Shown here: in pieces, positions 19,311 through 28,769 of the stretch
How positions within the stretch are numbered: position 1 is the first letter of the stretch
How the letters are laid out: each line of letters opens with the position of its first letter
NCBI RefSeq assembly: GCF_003060965.1
Contig: NZ_QAII01000001.1
Span: forward strand, 1 to 51,816
Reading direction: 5' to 3'
Length of the DNA: 51,816 nt
Source of the DNA: Caulobacter sp. HMWF025
GTDB lineage: Bacteria > Pseudomonadota > Alphaproteobacteria > Caulobacterales > Caulobacteraceae
Notes under the pieces: generated by a model
The model's input: the letters and a program-made list of their open reading frames with translations, nothing else
The model's database searches: none
What the model was told of the DNA's origin: nothing
Program-made: the position numbers and the translations under genes

Positions 19311-20136
19311 GCGCTTCAACTGGGTCAATCTGCGGGTACGGGTGCTTTCAGCCACCGTGCTCGTGCCCACGGTCGTGGCCGCCGTCTGGTTCGGCGGTGT
19401 CTGGTTCCTGGCCCTGATTGCCGTCTGTATCGCGCTGCTGGCCCGCGAATGGGGCCTGATGAGCGCGCCCAAGGCTCCCATCGGCGTGGCCCTGTCCGTC
19501 GGCGTAGCGGTGCTCGTCGCGGTCGTCGCGGCTTTCTTTCGGCACTATTGGGCGACCTGGCCTCTGCTGGCTGCAGGAGCCATAGCAGCGGCCCTGATCG
19601 CGCGCGGGGCCGTCGAACGGCGCGCCGATGCGGCCTATGGGGTCATCTATATTGCACCGGCCTGTATTGCCCTGGTGTGGCTGCGGCTTCTCCCGGCGGG
19701 CCTCAGCTGGACCCTGCTGCTGTTTGCGGTGACCTGGTTTGCCGACATCTTTGCGTTTGTGGTCGGCAGCATCTTCAAGGGGCCCAAACTGTGGCCGAAG
19801 TTCTCGCCCAACAAGACCTGGTCGGGCTTCTTCGGCGGGCTGATTGCCGCGTCCTTTGCCGCGGTCGGCATCGACGCCCTGTCGGCCTGGCTGCCGGCCC
19901 TGCCGGACATGAACCTGACCTGGCCGATTGCGGCCGCCATCGGCTTCTTCGGGGGACTGTCGACCATGATGGGCGATCTCTGGGAATCGATGCTCAAGCG
20001 ACGGTTCGGGGTGAAGGATTCCGGTGACCTGATTCCCGGCCATGGCGGACTGCTTGACCGGGTCGATGGCCTGATGTTCGCAGCGATCGTCATCGCCGGC
20101 GTTCGTTTTGTGTATCTGGCCGGATGGGCCCTTTGA
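19288..20136 (+). CDS. cdsA: Phosphatidate cytidylyltransferase
   Basis: Inner-membrane enzyme making CDP-diacylglycerol from phosphatidate and CTP for all phospholipids. The 282-residue product has about seven or eight hydrophobic helices and ends with the CDS signature, [19 protein letters not shown]. The start is uncertain: ATG 19288 (chosen) or ATG 19270, both inside the end of uppS, so the genes are coupled. The end overlaps dxr by 13 nt. Confidence 0.93.
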   Translation: MTSPSPAKRFNWVNLRVRVLSATVLVPTVVAAVWFGGVWFLALIAVCIALLAREWGLMSAPKAPIGVALSVGVAVLVAVVAAFFRHYWATWPLLAAGAIAAALIARGAVERRADAAYGVIYIAPACIALVWLRLLPAGLSWTLLLFAVTWFADIFAFVVGSIFKGPKLWPKFSPNKTWSGFFGGLIAASFAAVGIDALSAWLPALPDMNLTWPIAAAIGFFGGLSTMMGDLWESMLKRRFGVKDSGDLIPGHGGLLDRVDGLMFAAIVIAGVRFVYLAGWAL

Positions 20137-21323
20137 CCCTCGCCCGCAAGGTTGTGGTGCTGGGATCCACGGGGTCGATCGGCGTCTCCACGCTCAGCCT
20201 GTTCGAGGAGTCCGGCGCGCCGGTCGAAATCCTCGCCCTGACGGCCGGGCGAAATGTCCAGCGTCTGATCGCCCAGGCCCTGCAGTGGCGGCCGCAGGTC
20301 GCGGTCATCGATGACGAAAGCCTGCTTGAGACCCTGCGCGAGGGCCTGGCCGGGAGCGGCGTGAGGGCGGCCGCCGGGAACGCGGCCGTGATCGAGGCCG
20401 CCGCCATGGGGGCCGACTGGGTGATGTCGGCCATTGTCGGCGCGGCCGGCCTGGCCCCGACTCTGGCCGCCGCCCGGACGGGGGCCGTCATTGCCCTCGC
20501 CAACAAGGAAAGTCTGGTCTGTGCCGGACCGGCCCTGCTGCGCATTGCGCGTGAAGCCGGCGGTTCGGTGATCCCGGTCGACTCCGAGCATTCAGCGATT
20601 TTTCAGGTGCTGCAGCCGGCCTGTATCAGCCGTGTATCGCGCCTGATCCTGACGGCCTCCGGTGGGCCGTTCCGGACCTGGACGCGCGAGCAGATGGCCG
20701 TCGCCACCCCGGAACAGGCCGTCGCCCATCCCAACTGGTCGATGGGTGCCAAGATTTCGGTCGATTCCGCGACGATGATGAACAAGGGCCTCGAGATGAT
20801 CGAGGCGTCCTACCTGTTCGACACGCCGGAAGAGCGCATTGACGCCGTGATTCATCCGCAGTCCGTGATCCACAGCCTGGTGGAATATGCCGACGGTTCG
20901 ACCCTGGCGCAGCTGGGGCCGCCGGACATGCGCAGCCCCATTGCCTGTGCCTTCGCCTGGCCTGACCGCCTCGCCTGGCCTGCCCCACGCCTCGATCTTG
21001 CGGCCTATGGCCAGCTGACCTTCGAAGCCCCCGATCTTGAGCGATTCCCGTCAATCGCCATTGCACGGGAGGCCATGCGGCTGGGTGGCGGTGCGCCGGC
21101 GGCCATGAACGCAGCCAATGAAGTCGCCGTCGCGGCCTTCCTTGACCGCCAGATCGGCTTTCTGGATATTGCCGCCGCCGTGTCGGGGACCCTGGAACGC
21201 ATGAATGGCCTGGGAACCCTCGACGAGACTGGCGGTGACCCCGTGGAAAGCGCCATGATGACGGATGGCAGTGCCCGCCGCATTGCGGCCGAGGTTGTCG
21301 CGCAAAAGCGTCGGCAGACCTGA
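20124..21323 (+). CDS. dxr: 1-deoxy-D-xylulose 5-phosphate reductoisomerase
   Basis: Second enzyme of the MEP isoprenoid pathway, making 2-C-methyl-D-erythritol 4-phosphate with NADPH. The 399-residue protein has the NADPH loop [14 protein letters not shown], the [10 protein letters not shown] block, the metal and substrate sites [10 protein letters not shown] and [19 protein letters not shown], and a C-terminal helical domain ([13 protein letters not shown]). It overlaps cdsA and supplies precursors for the product of uppS two genes upstream. Confidence 0.97.
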   Translation: MGPLTLARKVVVLGSTGSIGVSTLSLFEESGAPVEILALTAGRNVQRLIAQALQWRPQVAVIDDESLLETLREGLAGSGVRAAAGNAAVIEAAAMGADWVMSAIVGAAGLAPTLAAARTGAVIALANKESLVCAGPALLRIAREAGGSVIPVDSEHSAIFQVLQPACISRVSRLILTASGGPFRTWTREQMAVATPEQAVAHPNWSMGAKISVDSATMMNKGLEMIEASYLFDTPEERIDAVIHPQSVIHSLVEYADGSTLAQLGPPDMRSPIACAFAWPDRLAWPAPRLDLAAYGQLTFEAPDLERFPSIAIAREAMRLGGGAPAAMNAANEVAVAAFLDRQIGFLDIAAAVSGTLERMNGLGTLDETGGDPVESAMMTDGSARRIAAEVVAQKRRQT

Positions 21324-21343
21324 GTCCGGAGTTCCCAGTCTAG

Positions 21344-22540
21344 ATGATTGATGTCCTGATCTTTGTCCTGTCCACGGTGTTCGTGCTGTCGATCGTCGTG
21401 ACGATCCACGAGCTCGGACACTACTGGGCGGCGCGCGCCTGCGGCGTGGCGATCGACTGCTTCTCGCTGGGCTTTGGCCCGGCGATCGCGTCCTGGCGTG
21501 ACAAGTCCGGCGTTGAGTGGCGGATCGCGGCGATCCCGCTGGGCGGCTATGTGCGCTTTTCGGGTGACGAGAATGCCGCCAGCGTGCCCGACCAGAACGA
21601 TCTGGCGGCCATGAAGCAGGCGATTGTGGCCCGCGAAGGCGAGGCCGCCGTTAGCCGCTACTTCCATTTCAAGCCGGTCTGGCAGCGCGCGATCATCGCC
21701 GTGGCCGGCCCGGTCGCCAATTTCATCCTCGCGATTGTGATCTTTGCCGTTCTGTTTACGGCCTATGGCCAGATCACCAATCCGGCCCGGATCGACGGCG
21801 TCCGTCCTGGCGGCGCGGCCGAGGCTGCCGGTTTCCGGGCCGGCGACCTGATCACCAAGGCCGATGACAAGCGCATCGCATCCTTCCAGGACCTGCAGCA
21901 GTACACGACCCTGCGGGCCAATGTGCCGATCCGCTTCACGGTCGAACGCGGTGGCACCTCGGTTGTACTGACGGCGACGCCCCGTCTGGAGGAGCGTTTC
22001 GACAAGATTTCCGGCCGCGTGAAGGTTGGAGCCCTGGGTCTGGAGAGTCGTTCACGTCCGGTCCTGGTCAAGCCGAGCATCTTCGAGGCCGTGCCGGCCG
22101 CCGTTGATACGGTCTGGGACATGCTCAAGACCATTGCCTACTACCTGGGCCGTCTGGTTCGCGGGCAGGTTCCCGCAGACCAGATCAGCGGTCTGATCGG
22201 CATCGGCCACACCGCCGGAGCCGTTGCCAAGGCCGGTGCCGCTGGCGCACCCGATCTGCCGTCAAAGCTTTACGGGGGTCTGGTAGGCCTGACCGTGCTG
22301 ATCGGCAGCCTGTCGGTCAGCATCGGCTTCATGAACCTGCTGCCGATCCCGGTTCTCGATGGGGGCCACCTGGTGATGTACGCCTATGAAGCCGTCTTCC
22401 GGCGGCCTCTGAGGGCGGATTTCCAGGCGGCCGGTTTCCGGGCAGGGCTTGCGCTGATCCTGGGTTTCATGCTGTTCGCGGCGTGGAACGACCTCAACCG
22501 ATACGACGTGTTCAAATTCATCGGCGGTTTGTTCACGTGA
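21344..22540 (+). CDS. mmpA: RseP/MmpA-type site-2 protease
   Basis: Intramembrane zinc metalloprotease, 398 residues. The HExxH motif is in the first membrane helix (VTIHELGHYWAA; His22, Glu23, His26), and the third ligand Asp is in NLLPIPVLDGGHLV in a late helix. A periplasmic PDZ domain lies near residues 125-205 (VRPGGAAEAAGFRAGDLI). In Caulobacter this gene between dxr and bamA is MmpA, which cleaves the polarity factor PodJ; in other bacteria RseP acts in the envelope stress pathway. Its TGA overlaps a GTG in the bamA frame. Confidence 0.92.
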   Translation: MIDVLIFVLSTVFVLSIVVTIHELGHYWAARACGVAIDCFSLGFGPAIASWRDKSGVEWRIAAIPLGGYVRFSGDENAASVPDQNDLAAMKQAIVAREGEAAVSRYFHFKPVWQRAIIAVAGPVANFILAIVIFAVLFTAYGQITNPARIDGVRPGGAAEAAGFRAGDLITKADDKRIASFQDLQQYTTLRANVPIRFTVERGGTSVVLTATPRLEERFDKISGRVKVGALGLESRSRPVLVKPSIFEAVPAAVDTVWDMLKTIAYYLGRLVRGQVPADQISGLIGIGHTAGAVAKAGAAGAPDLPSKLYGGLVGLTVLIGSLSVSIGFMNLLPIPVLDGGHLVMYAYEAVFRRPLRADFQAAGFRAGLALILGFMLFAAWNDLNRYDVFKFIGGLFT

Positions 22541-22557
22541 ACGCCCGCTCTTCGTCC

Positions 22558-24924
22558 ATGAATGGTCCCATGAACAATCTTCGCGCTCACAGCGCCGCGT
22601 TCGCCACCGGTATGGCGCTTCTTCTCGGCTCCACAGCGCTTGTCGCGCCCGCGGCCGCGTTCGCCCAGACCGCAGCGCCCTCCGGCGTCGTGCAGCGCAT
22701 CGTGATCCAGGGCAATGAGCGGATCGAGCAGGGGACCGTGATGTCCTATCTGCCGATCCAGCCGGGCGACACGGTCGACTCGGCCCGCCTCGACCTCGCG
22801 CTGAAGACCCTGGCGCGCACGGACCTGTTCGCCGACGTCAAGATCGAGATCCTGGCCGGCGACCTGATCGTCAAGGTCGTGGAAAATCCGATCATCAACC
22901 AGGTGGTCTTCGAGGGCAATTCGTCGCTCAAGGAAGACAAGCTGAAGGACGAGGTGCAGATCCGCCCGCGGGGCATCTTCACCCGTGCCAAGGTTCAGGC
23001 CGACGTTCAGCGCATCATCGAGCTCTACCGGCGTTCGGGCCGCATCTCGGCCACCGTGACCCCCAAGGTCGTGGAACTGCCGCAAAAGCGCGTCGACCTG
23101 GTGTTCGAGATCAATGAAGGCCCCAAGAGCGGCGTGCTGGGGATCAACTTCCTCGGCAATTCGGAGTTCTCGGACAACGATCTGCGCGACGTGATCGTGA
23201 CCAAGGAGTCGCACTGGTACAAGTTCCTGACCAGCAACGACAACTATGACCCCGACCGGATCGAGTACGACCGCGAACAGCTGCGCAAGCACTATCGCAA
23301 CCGCGGCTATTTCGACTTCCGCGTCATCTCGTCGGTCGCCGAACTGGCCCCGGACAAGAACGGCTTTGCGGTCACCTACACCCTCGAAGAAGGCCCCAAG
23401 TACAAGTTCGGCAAGATCACAGTCGATACCGAGCTCAAGAAACTGGATGGCACGCTTCTGGCCCAGATCCTGCCGATCCGCACGGGTCAGCTCTACGAAG
23501 ACGAGCGCATCGAGCAGGCCACCGACTCGCTGACCTTTGCCGCCGGCGCGGCCGGCTTCGCCTTTGTGGACGTGCGTCCGCGCTATGTGCCCAACCGCGA
23601 GACCAACACGGTCGACGTCGTGTTCCAGGTCCGGGAAGGCCCGCGCGTCTATGTCGATCGCATCGACATCGTCGGCAACACCCGCACCCTCGACTACGTA
23701 CTGCGCCGCGAGCTCGAAGTGGCCGAAGGCGATGCCTATAACCGCGTCCTCGTCGACCGTTCCAAGAACAACATCCGGCGTCTGGGCTTCTTCAAGGAAG
23801 TCGAGATCGAGGAAGTGCCCGGCGGGGCCCCCGACCGGACGGCCCTGCGGGTCAAGGTCGAGGAACAGCCGACGGGCGAACTGTCGTTCAGCGCCGGCTA
23901 CAGCTCGGTCGACAAGCTGGTGCTCGACGTCGGCATCACCGAGCGCAACTTCCGCGGCCGTGGCCAGAACATGCGCGGCCGGGTCTCTGTCGGTTCGCTG
24001 CGCCAGCAGGTCGACTTCGCGTTCACCGAGCCGCGCTTCCTGAACCGCAACCTGGTGGCCGGCGTAGACCTGTATTCGTTCCGCTACGACCTCAGCGACT
24101 ACGCCGCCTATGACACCCGGTCGGTTGGCGGCAACGTCCGCGTCGGCTTCCCGCTGACCCAGAATGCCTCGATGAGCCTGCGCTATACGCTGCGTCAGGA
24201 CGAGGTAAGCGTGTCTGACGGGCTCTGCACCAGCGGCTCGGTTTCGCAGATCCTGTGCCTGCAGCGCGGGGCCTACATGACCTCGCTGATCGGCTACGGC
24301 CTGCGGATCGACAAGCGCAACGACCCGATCCAGCCCACCCGTGGCTGGTTCGCCGACCTCAACCAGGATCTGGCGGGCTTCGGCGGCGACGTGAACTACC
24401 TGAAGACCGAAGCCGATGCCGGCTGGTACTGGGGCTTCAACAAGGACTTCATCTTCAGCGCCACCGGTTCGGCCGGCTATATCGAGGGCTGGGGCGGCGA
24501 CAACGTCCGGATCAACGACCGCTTCTACAAGGGCGGCACCAACTTCCGCGGCTTCGAAACCGCCGGTATCGGTCCGCGCGACATCTCCACGAGCAGCAAT
24601 TCGATGGGGGCCAAGCTCTATGCCATCGGTTCGTTCGAGCTGACGGTGCCGACCCTGCTGCCCGAGCAGTACGGCATCAAGGCGGCCCTGTTCAGTGACT
24701 TCGGCACCGCCGGTCTGCTTGACGACGTCGATCGCCAGACTTCGACCGGTGTCTTTGACCCCAATATCCGCGATGACCTCGGCCTGCGGGCCTCGGCGGG
24801 TATCAGCATCGACTGGAAGTCGCCCATGGGCCCGATCCGGTTCGATTTCAGCAAGATCCTCTCCAGGGAAGATTACGACCGGACCGAAACGTTCCGGTTC
24901 TCCACCTCCACAAGGTTCCAATAA
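22558..24924 (+). CDS. bamA: Outer membrane protein assembly factor BamA
   Basis: Central component of the BAM complex that folds beta-barrel proteins into the outer membrane. The 788-residue product has a signal peptide ending near AAAFAQT, five POTRA repeats (about residues 45-410) and a 16-strand barrel. The conserved loop-6 RGF motif appears as NFRGFETAG. The C-terminal strand ends with Phe-Gln after an aromatic/hydrophobic alternation (FRFSTSTRFQ). Start choices are ATG 22558 (used), ATG 22570, or GTG 22537, which overlaps the mmpA stop. skp begins 2 nt after the stop. Confidence 0.95.
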   Translation: MNGPMNNLRAHSAAFATGMALLLGSTALVAPAAAFAQTAAPSGVVQRIVIQGNERIEQGTVMSYLPIQPGDTVDSARLDLALKTLARTDLFADVKIEILAGDLIVKVVENPIINQVVFEGNSSLKEDKLKDEVQIRPRGIFTRAKVQADVQRIIELYRRSGRISATVTPKVVELPQKRVDLVFEINEGPKSGVLGINFLGNSEFSDNDLRDVIVTKESHWYKFLTSNDNYDPDRIEYDREQLRKHYRNRGYFDFRVISSVAELAPDKNGFAVTYTLEEGPKYKFGKITVDTELKKLDGTLLAQILPIRTGQLYEDERIEQATDSLTFAAGAAGFAFVDVRPRYVPNRETNTVDVVFQVREGPRVYVDRIDIVGNTRTLDYVLRRELEVAEGDAYNRVLVDRSKNNIRRLGFFKEVEIEEVPGGAPDRTALRVKVEEQPTGELSFSAGYSSVDKLVLDVGITERNFRGRGQNMRGRVSVGSLRQQVDFAFTEPRFLNRNLVAGVDLYSFRYDLSDYAAYDTRSVGGNVRVGFPLTQNASMSLRYTLRQDEVSVSDGLCTSGSVSQILCLQRGAYMTSLIGYGLRIDKRNDPIQPTRGWFADLNQDLAGFGGDVNYLKTEADAGWYWGFNKDFIFSATGSAGYIEGWGGDNVRINDRFYKGGTNFRGFETAGIGPRDISTSSNSMGAKLYAIGSFELTVPTLLPEQYGIKAALFSDFGTAGLLDDVDRQTSTGVFDPNIRDDLGLRASAGISIDWKSPMGPIRFDFSKILSREDYDRTETFRFSTSTRFQ

Positions 24925-24926
24925 AC

Positions 24927-25577
24927 ATGACCTCGAAGTTTCTGACCGCGACCGCTTCCGGCCTCGTCGCTCTCGCCATGACCTCGGCCGCCATGGCCCA
25001 GACCGCTCCGGCGGCGGCTCCGGCCGCGCCGGCTGTCCCGGCCATCACCCACGGTGCCGCGCTTCCGGGCGTCTGCATCTTCTCGAGCCAGCGCGCCGTC
25101 GGGGCCTCGCTGGTCGGTCAGGCCGTCGATGCGCGCCTGAAGACCATCATCCAGCAGGTCAATGCCGAGCTGACCGGCGAGCGCACCGCGCTCGACACCG
25201 AAGCCAAGGCCCTGGACGCCAAGCGCGCGACCCTCGACCAGGGCACGCTGGAGCAGCAAGCCGCTGCCCTGCAGGTCAAGGCCAACGCCTGGCAGCGCAA
25301 GGGTCAGCAGCGCCAGAAGGAAGTCGAAGCGACCGAGCAAAAGGCCCTGTCGCGCGTCTATCAAGAGCTCGATCCGGCCATCAAGCAGGTCTATCAGCAG
25401 CGCACCTGCGGCCTGCTGCTTGACCGTGAGTCGGTCCTGCTGGCCAATCCGGCCATGGACATCACCGACGGCGTTGTCGCCGCGCTGAACGCCCGCATCA
25501 AGACCCTGACCTTCGATCGCGAACGTCTGGACCAACAGATCCCGGGCGCTCAAGCTCTGCAGCCGACCAAGAAATAG
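24927..25577 (+). CDS. OmpH/Skp-family periplasmic chaperone
   Basis: A 216-residue exported protein. The signal peptide ends at AMAQT near residue 25, followed by an Ala/Pro-rich linker, then a long Gln/Lys/Glu-rich alpha-helical coiled-coil region (residues 70-160), as in Skp, which holds unfolded outer-membrane proteins. It differs from E. coli Skp in having two cysteines, in GVCIFSSQRA and QQRTCGLLL, which flank the coiled-coil arms and could form a disulfide. Its position between bamA and lpxD is the conserved skp position. Confidence 0.85.
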   Translation: MTSKFLTATASGLVALAMTSAAMAQTAPAAAPAAPAVPAITHGAALPGVCIFSSQRAVGASLVGQAVDARLKTIIQQVNAELTGERTALDTEAKALDAKRATLDQGTLEQQAAALQVKANAWQRKGQQRQKEVEATEQKALSRVYQELDPAIKQVYQQRTCGLLLDRESVLLANPAMDITDGVVAALNARIKTLTFDRERLDQQIPGAQALQPTKK

Positions 25578-25626
25578 GCGAGTCGGTCCGGGCCTCGGGT
25601 CCGGACCTTTCGCGCGAGAGGATCTG

Positions 25627-26646
25627 ATGCCGGACCCACGCTTCTTTGAGGACCTGGGTCCGGTATCGCTCTCCGAACTGGCGCGCCTGGCCTCGGCAGA
25701 CCTGACCGAGCCGGGCCACGTCGACCGGATGATCAGCCACGTCGCACCGCTCGACGGTGCGGAGGCGACAGCCGTTGCCTTCTTCTCGGACCCCAAGCGT
25801 CGGGATGCCGCTGCGGCCACTCGGGCCGGGGCCTGTTTTGTCCGTTCCGAATATCGCGATCTCCTGCCGCCTGGCTGTGTGGCCCTGGTCACAGCCCATC
25901 CCCAGGCGTCCTGGGCGGCGGCAGCCTCGCGTCTGCACGCCCCGCGCCTGCACGGGCCCTCTGAAAGTCTGATCCATCCGGACAGCCAGATCGAGGCCGG
26001 AGCCCGGCTCGCACCGGGCGTTTCGGTCGGGCAGGGCGCGCGGATCGGGCGAGGCTCCCGCCTCGCGCCGGGCGTGGTGATCGGGCCGGGGGTTTGCATC
26101 GGCCGCGACTGCATCATCGGGGCCAATGCCGTGATCGGCTTTGCCCTGATCGGTGACCGGGTTTCGATCCACGCCGGTGCGGTGATCGGCGAGGCGGGCT
26201 TTGGCGCGGCGGCCGGTCCGAAGGGCATTGTCGACCTGCCGCAGCTGGGACGGGTTGTCATCCAGGACGGTGTCACGCTCGGGGCCAACAGCTGCGTCGA
26301 TCGAGGCGCCTTTGACGATACGACCATCGGCGAGAACACCAAGATCGACAATCTGGTCCACGTCGCCCACAACGTGCGTGTGGGGCGCAACTGCGTCCTG
26401 GCGGCCTATACCGGGATTTCGGGCAGCACCGTGATCGGTGACGGGGTCGCGTTCGGGGGGAAGGCCGGGGTGGCCGATCATCTGACGATCGGGTCGGGCG
26501 CCAGCATCGGCGCCTCGGCATCGGTATTCAAGCCCGTACCGGCGGGCGAAACATGGACTGGGTTCCCGGCGCGCCCGCTGAAGCGGTGGCTCCGGGAGAC
26601 CGCATGGCTGTCACGCATGGCGGGCGGCCGGGGAACAAGGGGCTAA
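25627..26646 (+). CDS. lpxD: UDP-3-O-acyl-glucosamine N-acyltransferase
   Basis: Third step of lipid A synthesis: adds a hydroxyacyl chain from ACP to the 2-amino group. The 339-residue protein has an N-terminal uridine-binding domain and a left-handed beta-helix of hexapeptide repeats from about residue 115 (IGRGSRLAPGVVIGPGVCIG and similar). The active-site His is in LVHVAHNVRVG. ATG 25627 follows GAGAGGATCTG. The stop lies 2 nt before fabZ. Confidence 0.96.
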   Translation: MPDPRFFEDLGPVSLSELARLASADLTEPGHVDRMISHVAPLDGAEATAVAFFSDPKRRDAAAATRAGACFVRSEYRDLLPPGCVALVTAHPQASWAAAASRLHAPRLHGPSESLIHPDSQIEAGARLAPGVSVGQGARIGRGSRLAPGVVIGPGVCIGRDCIIGANAVIGFALIGDRVSIHAGAVIGEAGFGAAAGPKGIVDLPQLGRVVIQDGVTLGANSCVDRGAFDDTTIGENTKIDNLVHVAHNVRVGRNCVLAAYTGISGSTVIGDGVAFGGKAGVADHLTIGSGASIGASASVFKPVPAGETWTGFPARPLKRWLRETAWLSRMAGGRGTRG

Positions 26647-26648
26647 GT

Positions 26649-27125
26649 ATGGGCCAAGACGTCGCCGAACCGGCGCAAATCGCGATCGATATCGCCGAGA
26701 TCCTGGCCAGGATCCCGCATCGCTATCCGTTCCTGCTGGTGGACCGCGCCGAGGACTATCGCCCGCACCAGTCGATCGTCGGCATCAAGTGCGTGACGAT
26801 GAACGAGCCGTTCTTCCAGGGCCATTTCCCGGGTAACCCGGTGATGCCGGGCGTCCTGATCATCGAGGCCATGGCCCAGACCGGTGCCGTGCTGATGAGC
26901 AAGTCGCTGGAAGTCGACACCGAGGGCAAGACCATCTTCTTCATGTCGGTCGACAACGCCCGGTTCCGCAATCCCGTGCGCCCCGGCGACGTGATCCGCA
27001 TGGAGGTCGAGGTGACGCGCTCGCGTTCGACGATCTTCAAGTTCAAGGGCGTGGCCAAGGTGAACGACAAGGTCGCCGCTGAAGCCGAGTTTGCCGCCAT
27101 GGTCGTGGAGACGCCGACCAAATGA
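26649..27125 (+). CDS. fabZ: 3-hydroxyacyl-ACP dehydratase
   Basis: Hot-dog-fold dehydratase of fatty-acid synthesis; competes with LpxA for hydroxyacyl-ACP, which explains its place in the lpx cluster. The 158-residue product has catalytic His59 in [15 protein letters not shown] and Glu73 in IIEAMAQ. An upstream in-frame ORF extension to 26553 lies inside lpxD and is rejected; ATG 26649 is right after the lpxD stop. The stop overlaps the lpxA start (ATGA). Confidence 0.97.
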   Translation: MGQDVAEPAQIAIDIAEILARIPHRYPFLLVDRAEDYRPHQSIVGIKCVTMNEPFFQGHFPGNPVMPGVLIIEAMAQTGAVLMSKSLEVDTEGKTIFFMSVDNARFRNPVRPGDVIRMEVEVTRSRSTIFKFKGVAKVNDKVAAEAEFAAMVVETPTK

Positions 27126-27916
27126 CCCAGATCCATCCGACAGCCCTGGTGGCGTCCGGTGCCGAACTCGGCGCGGATGTCGAAATCGGCCCGTTCTGCA
27201 CCGTCGGACCCAAGGTTCGTCTCGGCGACGGGGTTCGGCTGATCTCGCATGTGGTCATCGACGGTGCGACCAGCATCGGCGGTGCCACGACCGTCTACCC
27301 GTTCGCCCTCCTGGGGGCTCCGCCCCAGCATCTGGCCCACAAGGGTGAGGATACCCGCCTCGAGATCGGTGAGCGCAATACCATCCGCGAACACGTCACC
27401 ATGCACACCGGCACGGTGGGCGGTGGCGGGCTGACCAAGGTGGGCTCTGACAGCCTCTATATGGTCGGTTCCCACGTCGCGCACGACTGCATGGTCGGCG
27501 ACAAGGTGACCTTCGCCAACAACGCCACCGTGGGTGGCCACGTCCAGATCGGCGACTTCGTATTCATGGGGGGGCTGTGCGCCGTCCACCAGTTCACGCG
27601 TATCGGCCGCTACTCCTTTGTCGGCGGCGGCGGTGTGGTGACCAAGGACGTCATCCCCTATGGCTCGGTCTGGGGAAACCACGCCCACCTCGAGGGCCTG
27701 AACCTTGTCGGGCTGAAGCGTCGCGGTTTCAGTCGTGAAGCGATCAATGCCCTGCGGGCGGCCTATCGCCTGATGTTCGCTGACGAAGGCACCTTCCAGG
27801 AGCGACTCGAAGACGTGGTCGAGATCCATGCCGGCAATGCCGAGGTCATGGAGATTGTCGATTTCATCCGCGCAGAGGCCAACCGGCCGTTGTGCCTGCC
27901 TGAACGCGAAGTCTAG
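27122..27916 (+). CDS. lpxA: UDP-GlcNAc acyltransferase
   Basis: First enzyme of lipid A synthesis, acylating the 3-OH of UDP-GlcNAc. The 264-residue protein is a left-handed beta-helix with a helical C-terminal domain. It starts with [10 protein letters not shown], and the catalytic base is His121 in [11 protein letters not shown], matching His125 of E. coli. Translationally coupled to fabZ by a 4-nt overlap and followed after 10 nt by lpxI. Confidence 0.97.
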   Translation: MTQIHPTALVASGAELGADVEIGPFCTVGPKVRLGDGVRLISHVVIDGATSIGGATTVYPFALLGAPPQHLAHKGEDTRLEIGERNTIREHVTMHTGTVGGGGLTKVGSDSLYMVGSHVAHDCMVGDKVTFANNATVGGHVQIGDFVFMGGLCAVHQFTRIGRYSFVGGGGVVTKDVIPYGSVWGNHAHLEGLNLVGLKRRGFSREAINALRAAYRLMFADEGTFQERLEDVVEIHAGNAEVMEIVDFIRAEANRPLCLPEREV

Positions 27917-27926
27917 GGCCCGAGCC

Positions 27927-28769
27927 ATGCGCAAGCTTGGTCTGATTGCCGGGGGTGGTGCGCTGCCCATCGAGCTCGCGACCCATTGCGAGGCCGCCGG
28001 TCGCCCGTTTGCGGTCATGCGGCTGCGGAGCTTTGCCGATGAGTCTCTGGAGCGCTTTCCCGGCACCGAGGTCGGTCTCGGCGAGTTCGGCAAGGTCTTC
28101 AAGGCGCTCAAGGCCGAGGGCTGTGAGGTTGTCTGCTTTGCCGGCACGGTCGAGCGACCAGACTTCGCCGCCATCATGCCGGATCTTCGGGGACTCCAGG
28201 TCATTCCCGGTCTCATCAAGGCCGCGCGCCAGGGGGATGATGCCCTGCTGCGCCGGGTTCTGGCCGAGTTCGAGAAGGAAGGCTTCGCCATCGAGGGGGC
28301 CCATGAGGTCGTCGGCGAGATGACCCTGCCGCTCGGCGTGCTGGGGGCCCTGGCTCCGCGCCCGCAGGACACGCCGGACATCGAGCGGGCCCTGCTGGTG
28401 GCCCGTGAAATCGGCAAGCTGGATGTGGGGCAGGGGGCCGTCGTCTGTGACGGCCTGGTGCTGGCCGTGGAGGCCCAGGAGGGCACTGACGCCATGCTGC
28501 GCCGGGTCGCTGACCTGCCGCAGGCCCTGCGCGGTAGTGCCGAGCAACGGCGCGGCGTTCTGGCCAAGGCTCCAAAGCCGATCCAGGAGACCCGCGTCGA
28601 CCTGCCGACCATCGGTGTCGCCACCCTGCAAAGGGCTGCGCGGGCCGGGCTGGCGGGTGTGGTCGGCGAGGCCGGTCGTCTGCTGGTGCTGGACCGTGAG
28701 GCGGTCATCGCCTGCGCCGATGACCTTGGCCTGTTCGTGCTGGGAGTCGAGCCGCGGAGCCCGTCGTGA
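27927..28769 (+). CDS. lpxI: UDP-2,3-diacylglucosamine pyrophosphatase LpxI
   Basis: Hydrolyses UDP-diacylglucosamine to lipid X and UMP; the unrelated LpxH does this in enterobacteria. The 280-residue protein has the LpxI two-domain layout, with the nucleotide-binding start LGLIAGGGALPIELA and the C-terminal catalytic domain. Asp225 in RVDLPTIG matches the Asp225 used to trap substrate in the Caulobacter enzyme. ATG 27927 chosen. Its stop overlaps the GTG of lpxB (GTGA). Confidence 0.95.
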   Translation: MRKLGLIAGGGALPIELATHCEAAGRPFAVMRLRSFADESLERFPGTEVGLGEFGKVFKALKAEGCEVVCFAGTVERPDFAAIMPDLRGLQVIPGLIKAARQGDDALLRRVLAEFEKEGFAIEGAHEVVGEMTLPLGVLGALAPRPQDTPDIERALLVAREIGKLDVGQGAVVCDGLVLAVEAQEGTDAMLRRVADLPQALRGSAEQRRGVLAKAPKPIQETRVDLPTIGVATLQRAARAGLAGVVGEAGRLLVLDREAVIACADDLGLFVLGVEPRSPS

